From: Orbicella faveolata
Taxonomy: Eukaryota; Cnidaria; Anthozoa; Scleractinia; Merulinidae
Length of the DNA stretch: 64,000 bases
Direction of reading: 5' to 3'
Assembly: GCF_002042975.1 (NCBI RefSeq)
Contig: NW_018149715.1
Coordinates: forward strand, 2,309,497 to 2,373,496
Made by a program: the position numbers and the translations under genes. Positions 24,602 to 37,100 of the stretch are shown here, piece by piece (position 1 is the first letter of the stretch; each line of letters begins with the position of its first letter). The notes below the pieces were generated by a model that did no database searches, had not been told where the DNA came from, and worked only from the letters and a program-made list of their open reading frames with translations.

Positions 24602-27600
24602 ATAATGAATATTGAATGATTAATAATAATAATAATGATGATGATGATGCATAAAAAGCTGTCAGTAACCAAACGATTAAATAACAGAAACCACAAAAAC
24701 GAAGTCATACTATGAACAAATGAATGAAGTTAATCTTAGTTAATAGGTTTTCTTAAATTCACAGATGGTCCTACAAACTGTGTCCCTCTCACAGCCAAAG
24801 CTTGTGAAGGGGCTGGTTATGACCTCACTGCGGACTTTCCAGCGATTGATGGTCAGCCATACCAACAGGTCAAAGAAAAAAGTCTGGAGTATTTCCTGTC
24901 GTTTTTGCACCACTGTTCACCATATAGCAAGACAATAATGTGCTCGCTGTACATGCCAAAGTGCGTGCAAGGACGGCCAACGCCAGTTCTTCCCTGTCGC
25001 AGTGTCTGTTTGGAGTTTGTGAGCAAGTGTCAGACACTTCTGTCGGTGGCCTCACACGCTGGCATGTTCAGAGCGCTCTGTGATTTGTTACCAGAACAGA
25101 ATAGTAACTCTGAGACTTGTTTTATACCCGTGGGGTTTACTCCAAGCGTTTCTGCCGCTGCTGGTAAGTACAAGTATTGGCATTAACACGAGATATAAGT
25201 CCTTTCAGGAAGGTTTGACACTTCTGTGTATAAATATGGCTAGTAAGCAAGGTGCGGCAGGAGTGGTAACTAATGTGCGGGACTGCGAGCCGGAGCCGCA
25301 AGCCTATTTTTGCGAACCACTGCGTTTTTTTTTCTCTTTCTTTTTTCTTTTTTTCTTTTTTTTCGAGTTTTTAATTTAAACGTTAACGTTTTACTCAGTA
25401 AATACTGCACTTGGCAGGCAGAAGAAACAAAAATTTTCGATTTTCTTTTATGCGTGAAACTCCGCGCAAGAAAATTTTCCGTCTGTATTAAATTTAATTT
25501 CACCGAACGGATTTTGCTGGTAAGTTTATAGTTTCAGCTATGGATGTAATTTTGAGTTTCCCTTGTAACTTTTCGTATCAAAGTGTTGATTATGTAAAAT
25601 TGACTAATATCCACATAACCGAAAAACGTTCAAGTGAGGCGAATTTTAGGTAATTGTCAAGATGATATAAAGAGAGCATTAATCAAGCACCGTCACGAAA
25701 GATTCATATAATTGCTTTTTTGCCGGTCAATTGCCCGTTGTTTTGTCTCTTGGTAAACCAGGTTACTACTAATTTTTTTTAAATGGTTTCCCAGTAAAAT
25801 CAAATGACAGGACGATCGCTCATTTCGAGAAATTCAATAGTTTGGGGATGAAACCCATCCGCCCGGCAATGATAAGCCGGAGTTGGTTTGTAACCATATT
25901 TACACATCAGTTTATTTAGCTTTATTTGAACGTTTAATTTGCTTTAATCTCGACTATCTCGCTGGAATATAAATTCTTTATGTACTTCAGCGACCCTTCA
26001 TTTCGCTATAAGGCGAAACTTCGCCCAGTGAAAGTCAGTACAATTTACTACGCTGAAAAAACTCACAACTCGATCCTTGAAAACTAATTAAAAATTAGCA
26101 AAAGTTCACCTCGCTTGCAGTTACCAAAATCTGCATGGTGATTCAAAAGCAAGATGGGAAACATGTCCGTCCTAAAATATCTGTGTAATTGGTAGACATA
26201 AATTTAAAAAAAGAAAAACCTCCATAACCTCACTTGCCATGCTACAGTGCAGCGACACATAAAGACCGCGGGTGCTTTCCATTACGCCAAAGATTCCGAA
26301 AATTTCAGTCGGAAGTCAGATGGAAAGGTCCGTTTCGGTTCCTTCCGACCGGAATTTTCGGAATCACCTCTGGAGGTGGTCAACTTATTTCGGTCGACCG
26401 AAATTTGCAGTTCCATTTTTGACAAACCGGTTCATTGCGCTACATCTCTTCACTTATGTAGAGAATTCGGAAAGGAATAAACAGTGGTAAGAGCCATTAC
26501 TCTTAGTTGGACCGGTTTGATCAGAAAATGTCGTTCCATTTTCCTCGGGTATTCCCACTGATCTCTGACCGGTCAGTTTGGCGCCAGTGAAAACCCAGCC
26601 TATAATAAATACCACATTAGGGCATCATGCCTGGTTTTGGATTTTATGAGGGCAATCTTTCTGGGCTCGGAAACTGAGAGACTCGCGACTCGAGGCTCGA
26701 GGCTCGGGCTCGCAGAGTCGCAAAATAACCTCCCCCCTTAGTTTTGTCGGTATGACTGCTCATGTGGTAGACTGTTGACCATGTCATCTTTACATAGCAT
26801 TTTCGTGACTAGGTTTCACATTTGGCCTCTACAGAGCGTCTCCTTTTTTTCCTGTGTGCTGCAGTTGGCAAGTAGATAAGTCTTTCTGAGGAGTTAAAGC
26901 AGGGACACCAAGTTAAAATTGTTTCCAGTCGGTGACCATGGATTTGAACACGTCCCGTCTCATCCCAATTCAAAGATCATTGTGTTCTTTTAATTTCCCT
27001 CGCCAATTCTGCTCTTCTTTTCTACAATGCAATTTGTTTTCTTACCTTGCTTTCTTCTTCTTTTTTATCGCTTCTTTTTTCTAGTCCCAAGACGTGGTGG
27101 TAATTGTAGCAGAGTTGTGGAACCAAAATACTGCTCCACAGATCTCCATTATAGTCAGACGTTTGTTCCGGAGAAACATCAGTCTAGCGTAACTGTTCTT
27201 CAAAGCATCAAAGACTCCAAATGTTCACCAGTGTTTGAAAAGTATCTGTGTTATACCACTGTCCCTCCATGTAAGCCCAACGATCTGTCCGTGTATGTGC
27301 CTTGCAGATCTGTCTGTGAACAGGTCGGTTTATATTTTATGTATTTTGTAAAACGTATGGCGATAAAGACTGTGGCTACTCCATTAATAGTGCAAAGATT
27401 TTGCCGAGTCATAAACTGTTTTATAATGAGTTCTCGAACCCAGAGATCTTGTTAGGAGAGATTCTCATGATTTTATTTCTCCATGGTTTCCCTAACTACC
27501 GCTCGTTTCAATCGAGGAGATACATAATTCGAGACGGTGTTTCGTCGCATTTCCAGACGCCTCGAATTTCATCAAAATAATCTGCTTGAACTATCTTCTC

Positions 27601-28479
27601 TGGATGTGGAAACTCGATTAAATACCGCCTCTTATGGCTTTTCGTGTTTGGTATATTACAGCGATCGTGTTTGGTATATCACGGCGAACTACGATTTCGA
27701 TAAAAAAAATTGTTATTGCTATTTTTTCCAGGTGAAGAGAGAATGTGGAGAAGAATTTGAGAAAAGTGGAATTTCTCTGCCAGACTGTACTCCGACATAC
27801 CCGGAGGATGATGACCCTCAAAACAAAGGCTTGTGTCGTCTGAGTCAGTTCCCAGTTGCTTGGCCTGTCAACAAGGAAGGTAGGAATATAATTACTAAGA
27901 ACTACAAACCGTATCAGGAGATCGCTAGGGACTGGGGAAGGGATGCGCCCTTGAATGGCTAAGTGCAATACTTAACCTTTAACTTAACTACAGTTATTGA
28001 AACATCGTATTTTACAAAATCTGCCTGTTCTATGTTTTCAGGGCACTTTTGGTAGAAGTACGTGGTACATGTATATGTAGTTGGACACGAATACGTTTTG
28101 GGTATCAAACTAACAATGGATTTTTTTAAACAAGCATTGTCATTCGGTAGCAAAGGGGACTTTTGTGTCTAGACTTTTATTACGCAAGCGCTGCCGAAAT
28201 CCTAAAAACAAAGATGACGTTTGAAAGAGCGATTAGCTTCATTGCTCGTTCTAGAATTTTAGCGAAATGCTGCAATTTTTGGCCTCAGCTTGTTGTTTAG
28301 AATGACAGGGTGTTTTAGTGTGAGAAAGCTCAAACGTGAAAATATTGAAGAAATCGTCTGTCTGTCTGTCTGTCTGTGTGTCTGTCTGCAGGCTCTTCAA
28401 AGTCAATATATTAGGCCATGCTCGTTTTTTCTTTTTTGCGGGTTTATGGACTTCGACTCCGTCTCGGTCCATAAAAACG

Positions 28480-28522
<43 letters not shown>

Positions 28523-28957
28523 NTTTTTTGCGAGTTTATGGACCGAGACGGAGTGGAGGTCCATAAACATGCAAAAAACAGAACTTGACCAATATCCAGC
28601 CATCTTAACCAAAATAGCCTTGGCCAACAATCCATGAAATTTGACAGAAACAGGTCATATCGCCTTTGAGTTGTAACTCTTCAAAGTGTCAACATCCAGC
28701 AACTGAATAAGGCTTTAAGAAAAAAAGCAATTAGTTTTCAAGCAATAAGCAACTTTTACTTCAGGTAGTTAACAGTTGTGTCCGTTATCTTGTTGACTAT
28801 TTACTCTTTTTGAATTTCCTTTTTTTATTGTCTGAAAGCTCATGGTTCAAAGTGTTCTTCACTCTGATGGTACCGCAGTACCTCTTCCTTCTAATGCGCA
28901 CTATCAAAATTTCCAAGACAGATCTTGTGAACATGACGTTGATTTAAAAAAAAAAAC

Positions 28958-28988
<31 letters not shown>

Positions 28989-31900
28989 AAAAAACAAAAA
29001 ACAAAACAAAAACATGACGTTGATTTTGCGTAGATATCAGAGTGCTCTCTATCGCCGTCGAATGAATCGTCCTCGAGTTTGGGCATGTCCGAGAAATCAG
29101 CAAAGGGTTGAGGAAATCACCAGGAATTCCGCCAAGCATGACAACTATTGAGAGCACCTCCGAATTAGAATGAACATCGAGTCCTTTCAAGCGCTTTGCG
29201 TTTTCTTTCACCATTTATGACAAAAAGAAACACTCGCTTTTGAGCAGCGGTACCGATAGTGAAACGTGTAGCAATTAGATTGTGGCGCCTAGGGACTGGG
29301 GAAAGCCATCTTTTACGTTTTGAAAACACACTGCGCGTAACATTGTGATCACGAAATTATTCATTCATCGGCATATCGTGTCATTTTTGCCAACTGCCGC
29401 TTTTTTTTTAACGTACCCTTGTGTTCTTTGTAGAGGTCGATTAAAATTTCCCCTTCTGCACTCGTCCAAGGGCTTCGCTGACTCTTGGCGGTGCAGGATT
29501 TGATGAGCTGTCGCTCGTTTCACAGCAGCTTGCGGTGAATTACGTGAATAGGAATACACTTCCTGTTAAGGCCATGGTTCAAAACTTGACCATCCTCATC
29601 TTTCAATTACTGCGCAGATTTGATTTTCTGCTTATATGTTTTTTTCTTTCTTTCTTTTTTTATTTTGCAGAATGTGCTGGGCCACTGGGAATGGAGAACC
29701 GGTCAATTCCCGATTACGCCATCACAGCCTCATCTGAGGTACGTAAGGGTTAACGTAAACAAATTCCATTCAATCTCTTTTCGGGAAGATACTTTTTTTT
29801 TTATCTCAGTTCATTTCATTTTATCTCTTGTGTTATGTTTTTTGGGCCTATCATTCTATGGAATATCCAAACTTTAAATAGCAAATTGGGATCAATTTGT
29901 TTTGACACTCTAAAATGAAGCTCTCTTCACATTGATATATCAAATCATTTTCAGCACAAAAATAATCCAAACAAAGATGCCAATGCTGGACCAAGATTCA
30001 TTTAGCTGTATCCATGCTGTTCTTCGGTATAGAACTTTTGGCTTGGTAAGAAGTCAGGAACCCATTATACCTGACCACCATTGGCGTACAAGGGGGAACG
30101 TTTTTTCTCGGGAGGGTCAGGAGGGGTTCAAAAACAAATAGAAGCAATGTTTTAAATAGAAATTATATATCTTATTGAAATTTTCTTTTTCAATTGTTTT
30201 AATTTGTAAGTGGGATTGTGATAACCATGTAGCGTCCAATGCGAAGAATATTGCTCTGTTCAAAGATACCGCGCTCCGTTTTCGGTCCATAATGTTCAAA
30301 CGGTGCGAGTTTATGCAAGGTTTCATGAAAAGATATCTTTTTCGTTTCTTAGTGGGATGGAAATCATGGACCCACCAATGCGAGGCTGAATTTTACTGCA
30401 GGTGGCGGAAAGACGGGCGCATGGTCGTCTAAGACAAATGACAAATCACAATGGATTCAGGTGGATCTTCGAGAAAATTTCCAAGTGACCAAGATATGTA
30501 CACAAGGTAGACAAGATTCTGCTCAGTGGGTGACCCACTACAAGGTGTTCTACAGTACAGACGGAAAGATTTTTACTTCCAACGACGAGGTAGGTAGATG
30601 CAAAAGACGCAAAATTATGTTCTACTACGTACGCTGTGTGACTCTGGAAATTACAGGCAATGATTTTTTGTTTTCCTTGCATTATTTCACAATTATGTAC
30701 GTTCTTCCAACCGTACTAAGATATTTCGGTTGGGTTATGTGAATACGGTAAACTTTCGAAAGTAACGGCCCTTGTTACTTCCGGAATTAGCAGCCTTTTG
30801 GGGCTCGTTACTTTCGGGGGTCGTTACTTTCGAAGGATAGCTACTTTTGGGAAGCAAAAAACGTTATATAAAGTTGGTACGGATAAGCTCTTTTACGAAT
30901 TAAAAGAAACCGGAAATTTGTAAAAACAGCTCTTAAAACACCAGATACAATTCTTCGTTCCTGTTCAAATCACGTTAAATCTGTGTTGCTACCATATGGG
31001 CGAGCTCTTCATTTCTAGATCGTGTTGTCGGTGGTCGGAAGGAAAGCTTGTCAGATACCGTAAACTGTTTCTCCTTCATGACACACTGCTACATTACTCT
31101 GCTGTAAAAATATCTTAGTGCACTGGTCGAGTTTTTAATTCAAATTTTAAGAAACGTCCCTTCTAATATGCTTCGGTAGAAAATGATATTAATTTGTGTC
31201 AAAGTTTCCTATAGCTTGTTCCTGTTACCTGAAGAAAATTTTACGGGTTTTCTCTTAACCGTGACTGCACAAAATTCACTAGTAAAGCACGAATTGACAT
31301 TTCACAATTAACGCTTCGTAGCGTAAGAGATACCTTCCCTTGTTGGAGATTGCCTTCACTCAAGTTACGGTACCTAACTTTCACTTGACTATTAGAAACA
31401 AAATAATATGTACTGTTTTCTTGAAAGTTAGGATGGGCTCGCTACCTTCGGAGGGGTCGCTACTTTCGGGATTTATTAGCGGCTACGATTTTTTGACGTT
31501 ATTCTCGGGGAGTCTTTACTTACGAGGGGTCGTTACTTTCGCAAATTTACCGTTTACTGTAGTTATTGACTAGGAAAGTACACTGTGAAAAGGCACAGAT
31601 TGAAACGATGCAACAACAATTCACCTACAAAGTTTTTACGGTCTAGATATCTCTAAAACGCAAAGATAACGATTCAAATAATATATATTTTGGACGATTC
31701 TAACGTTTTTTCCCTGAAATCGAACTTTTCAGTTTCCGCTCAAACCACGCCTTTCCAAGATTGGAGATTGGTATCTCATAAGGTCACATAGAGGGAGGAA
31801 TACCCTTCCAAATGGAAATACGAAAAATTGGCCTTGGAGGTTAACATGGTCTAACATTCTTAGTCACTACACATTCTTGTGTACTTCCCTCTTTTCGTTC

Positions 31901-34139
31901 TTTTCCATTCTCAAGAATCCTTCGAACAGTTGCAAATCTCGCTTAGTTTTTTCCCTCTTGTTTCTGTTATCCATGCTTTCAACATATTCCTCTACCAAAG
32001 TTGCACACGCGACAAATCTTTTCTTCCTAATTTTTTCAAGGAAATCCGTCTTTGAAAACAGTCCGTAGAGCGAATTTGTATAATTTTGCGAATTAACGGT
32101 TTGAAAAGTTAAACGTTACCAGTCGGGCATGAATGAGAATCGCGGTGATACGCGGTGAGAATCGCGGGGCACACCAACACGGCTCACATGTGAAGAAACA
32201 TGATACGCAGCTCCTGATTAATATTGGACGTATCGTTTTCTCCACACGTGAAAGAAGCGATACGCGACATTTGATTTGCTTTCCGCCACTTAGTCTGGCT
32301 TGTGAATGAGACTTTATTTTGCGCCTTTTCAGTGAGTAAATTTCATTATGTATATAACAAACACAGGTTACACGCACAACTGTGTCTTAATTGCAAACAT
32401 GAAAATATGTATGGTAGAAAAAAGGAAGACAAATATAAACAGGCACATTTAAAGTATGCACCTAAAAACCATTTATAAATAGTGATAAGGAAATATAAAA
32501 CCGCAAACTTGATCGGAAATGTCTCAAAAGTATTTAGTCTTATTGAAACTGTTTTAATTCTTTTCTTTGGGGGGGGGGGAGGGGGGAGGCAGTCTGTGCT
32601 TAGTCTATGAGGTTCAAAACTTTGCTTTTCATTAATTGCGTAGGTGTATGATGCTAACAAGGATCAAAATACCGTCGTAGTTAATACTTTAGAAGCACCC
32701 ATTAAAGCGCGCTTCATCCGTCTTGAGCCTCAAGGCTGGTACGGTCACATTTCGATGAGAATGGAGCTCTATGGATGCAGTTTGAAATCAGGTATTTATG
32801 GTTTAGCGTCTATTACGATTTTATTAGGCTTTCTCAAGTTCTTTAATAAGCCATCGAGTTTAAACCAAGAAAACCATGATCGTGATGGTGTCTGTATGTC
32901 TGAACTCTGATCTTAATTAACATCTAGGTTTTTAAGATTTTATTTTTTCGTCTTCTCCTTAGTATTAGTTTCGATTGAGAAGATGTATATAAAACACTCA
33001 ACACAGTGTTTGATCACAATTTTAAGCACCTTGAAGCTCACGAAAAATACTCCACTGCGCTTTGTATTGTATTTTCAATTCTCTTCTCGTTGATTTTAAA
33101 AGTGGTCAAACACGTAACATATTTTACATTCCAAAGTAAACTGGAACGACAAGTATACTAAGTACTCTAACTGACAGAAGAAGGAGCTTATTTTTAAGTC
33201 TATTTGTCCACTACATGTTTTGAACTTCATCTCAGCTTAAATCACAATGCGTTTCTTAAAGAGACTGCGTTAAAACAGTGGAGGTGCCGGTCTGGAAGGC
33301 TATCGGCCGCCATTAATGGAATAATATCCAACCTGGAATTCTGCCTGGTTAGGAATAACTTTTACGTTAGAATTGTTGCGTTGGGTCATTTACAATTAAT
33401 ATATTTCACTTTCTTGTTACCAGAATGCGCGTCACCAATGGGAATGGAAAACAAGGCGATACCCGACAAAGCGATCACTGCTTCCTCTGAGGTACGTTTA
33501 ACAATTTTAGTCATGTTTCCGCTATCTTTATATATTCGACGCTTTGTGTACAAGGTAAATAGACGTGTTTGAAGTGTGAGAATGAAAGTCTCCTCCAAGT
33601 GTACAACTAATGAAGATAGCACAGCAACGATCACAGAACCCAGCTTCTGTATCACATTTGTTTACGGAGAACCTCAAAAAAGGTAGCTTTGCTCTTCCTC
33701 ACAAATGATCCCAGCGGCACTCCGTTTTGAGTATGAAATGTTCAATCCGCGTGAAGATTGTTGTTGTTTTTTTTTATTCCTAAGTGGAATGAATTTCATG
33801 GACCCACCAATGCAAGGTTGTACCATATGGCAGGCGGCGGAAAGACGGGCGCTTGGTCCTCTAGGACAAACGACCAATCACAATATATTCAGGTAGATTT
33901 TGGAGAAGTCAAAAGGGTAACTCAGGTTGCAAGTCAAGGCCGTCAGGACGCTGCACAGTGGGTGACGAGGTTCAAAGTGTCTTACAGTACATTTGGGAAG
34001 GTGTTCAATTCCCAAGATCATGTGAGTTATCAAGTGATATTTGTACAATCGAAGGCATGTTTAACTGTGGATTCATTTTCTCATGCTAATATTGACGATG
34101 ACGACGATGACGATGATGATGACTACTGATAACATAGGG

Positions 34140-34170
<31 letters not shown>

Positions 34171-37100
34171 CCATCATCATGCGTAACACTTTCGCCAAGG
34201 GACATATATGGCCTCAACATAGGGAGCAAGGTATTCATATTTAATCTTTATACCACCGACATTCTATGCTAAGCGCCCTGTTCATTGTCCACCTTAACAC
34301 TTCTCCAGCTTCATGTCCATGTCGGATTTCTCAGACCGACCCCGCCGTCTCAGAACCGGCAGTTTCATTAAGTTTAATTTACACAAATGGGAACGAAACT
34401 TAAAGGTAATGATCTGTCTCTTCAGTTGCTACCATCATGACAGGCATTGCAGATTTAAATAAGAGCACGTATGTACCTGAAGTGACACAAAATATCATAA
34501 TTAATCGGAATTGCAATCAGAATTATCATAATTGTGTTTATTAAAGCAACGACAATGATGCTACAAAAAGTGATTTAAAGCTTTTAATTTCAACAGTACT
34601 CTCAGTTCTGTCTTACAGAATAATTACCGGATCAATTGTGGAGGTTTATATTGAAAGTATCAATGTGAAATGCTGTCTGTCCAAAAAGTTTACTTATAAT
34701 TTGTACAAGACCTTATCGACTCATATGTTTGTGATAATTGAAGGTTTATGAAGCCAACAGCGACCAGCACAGTGTTGTCGTCAATACCCTTACTCAACTC
34801 ATCGAGGCTCGTTTTGTCCGTCTCGACATAGAGGCATGGTATGGACACATTTCAATGCGGTTTGAATTATACGGGTGCGATGCGGGTAAGAGATGTTGTT
34901 GTGGTTGTCAGTGAAGTTTTGTTTTTATTGTTTTTCTTTTGTGCTCCCATCACCTGTTAGGTTTGTAATCGGCCTGTGGCACTACGGGGGAATAATGCCC
35001 TAGAATTAGCCAATCAGAGTGCGCGTCGTATCGGCTACAAACATAAGCCATATTATAATAATTAGCTAATGTGGTCGTTAGTGGGTTGGTTTATCGATTT
35101 GTTCGTTCTTATTCCACTATGAATAAATAATAAAATATTGAGCCAGTTAAAAAGTAATAAAACAGTATTATGTTGCAAGGCCTCGGTCTAGCCCTCTTAG
35201 GCTCGGCCTAGCCTCAAGCTTCGGCTTAGGCAAGGAAAGGTCTCGGTCTGAGATTTTCCCGTGAAGACCTCACTCTTGGTTATTCACAGTTTCTTTCTCC
35301 CCCCAACCCCGTGTATAGGTATAAATGGGTAACTGCGAAAATAATGGTGGGGGATAACCCTTTGATGGACTAGCATTCCATACAGAGGGAGTAGAAATAC
35401 TCCTCGCCGCCTGATGCTAGTGAACCCGGAGCTAAGCGCCAGCCTTATGGGCCCCTCGTCTTGTATGGAGACTTTACCTTTTTTAACTATCCTTTTAGAT
35501 TGTATAACGCCCCTGGGAATGGAAAATGATGAAATCCCAGATTCGTCCATAACGGCTTCATCAGAGGTAAGTGCAATAGAAGCTAAAACAATAAAGAGCC
35601 TGACAGTTGAAATAAAAAAAAATTATATAAAAAAAATTGTATCAAAAATTGTATCACCCATACAAGTACTACATATTGAATTAATGTCAGATTCGTTAAG
35701 TGTAGCTTGTAGCTTGTGAAAAACCTGTAGGAAGCACGATATTAGTGAAGTATTGAGTTATCACTATATACATAATGGACTATTAGGCCTAAACTGTCGA
35801 AGCTGAATTGATCAGATCAAAGTCATGTGTAACTTCGTAACAACACTCAGGGGCAAATTCAGATGTGGCAGACGAAGAAATTGTGGCAGAGCGCAAGTCA
35901 GCCCCCCCCCCCCCCCCCCCGCCCAAACCGAATAAAAATTCACTTTTCCCAAAGATGCTGCTTTTTTTATTCCCTAAAATCCAAGAAAAAAGTGGGGTCC
36001 GCAGCCCTCTTGCCTTCTAAATCCGCCTGTATTGCTATATTAGAGATAACGAATTTCTTCACCGTTCGAAATTGCAGTTGTAACTAATTTGTGGTCCTCC
36101 TGTTAAAACTAGTGGGATTCCAATCATGGGCCGAACAATGCCAGGATCGACCACATGGCAGGAGGGGGCCGAACAGGCGCATGGTCTGCCAGGACAAACG
36201 ATAAAGGACAGTGGATTCAAGTGAATCTTGGTAAAATTATGGAAGTAACCAAAGTAGGCATGCAGGGCAGGCAGGATTATGCGCAGTGGGTAACGAAATA
36301 CAGGGTGTCTTACAGCATGGACGGTCAACACTTTACCACCCAAAATCAGGTAAGTAACAAGCTCCCTCTTTTAAAATTTACTATCGTTGAATAAATAATT
36401 TCTGCCAATAATGTCAGCATAACTTGCAATGGAAAGTAACGATCGGAAGAAAAAATTTTTTTGTCGAGGCAAATATTAAATTACATGAACATAAGAGAAA
36501 TTTAAACGGATGAGTGATCAAGAAATAAGAGAAATGAATTATTAAACATAGAATTATATACAAGACCGGTTCTTTAAAGAGCTGCAGTCCTACTGTAGTT
36601 TCCGCAGCATGTCGTTTCAAGCTCATGATCGTCATAATATGCAACATCTGCTTCACGCGTGTTATGCAAGTATGTTTATACCATCCCATGTTCAAAATTA
36701 ATTGTATTTGCCATGCGTCAGGTACCAAATTTTGAAGAAAGTATCCGCTTTATCTAACTTGAGGTGAAAGTAACGTGTTTCACGTAATATATAAACACGA
36801 AAGACCGTGTTTGACCACATTTCCAAACATCGAGAAGAGATTTGAAAATACGACGCGCAGCGGAGTATTTTTGACGAACTTCGAGACGTTGGGAAAAGTG
36901 GTCAACTATGTCTTGAGTGTTTGATATACCTTCTCAATCTAAACTAAAACTAAAGAGAAAACGGAAAAATAAAATCGTGAAAAATTTATGCTAATTAAGA
37001 TCATATATCCAAAAAACGTCACAGTCATAATTTCCTTTGTTAAAACTTGATGAAATATTAATGAGTTTGAGAATGTAAGTTCACACAATGACGAAAATAA

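Larger units (their letters stand above)
27880..29670. other. Intron between CRD2 and the first F5/8C domain of gene 2
   Basis: 1.8-kb phase-1 intron with a TCTG microsatellite (28357-28390), a foldback repeat with poly-A core (28434-28578) and an A-rich tract between 16-bp direct repeats (28930-29027). No further exon recognised. Confidence 0.55.

Noticed and set aside
24193-24708. Host gene on the minus strand upstream of CRD1
   Set aside because: The recognisable part is a reverse-transcriptase C-terminal fossil, and the rest is a microsatellite translation.
28290-28637. Poly-Lys ORF and its overlapping frames
   Set aside because: Runs through a poly-A tract, an N and a foldback repeat.
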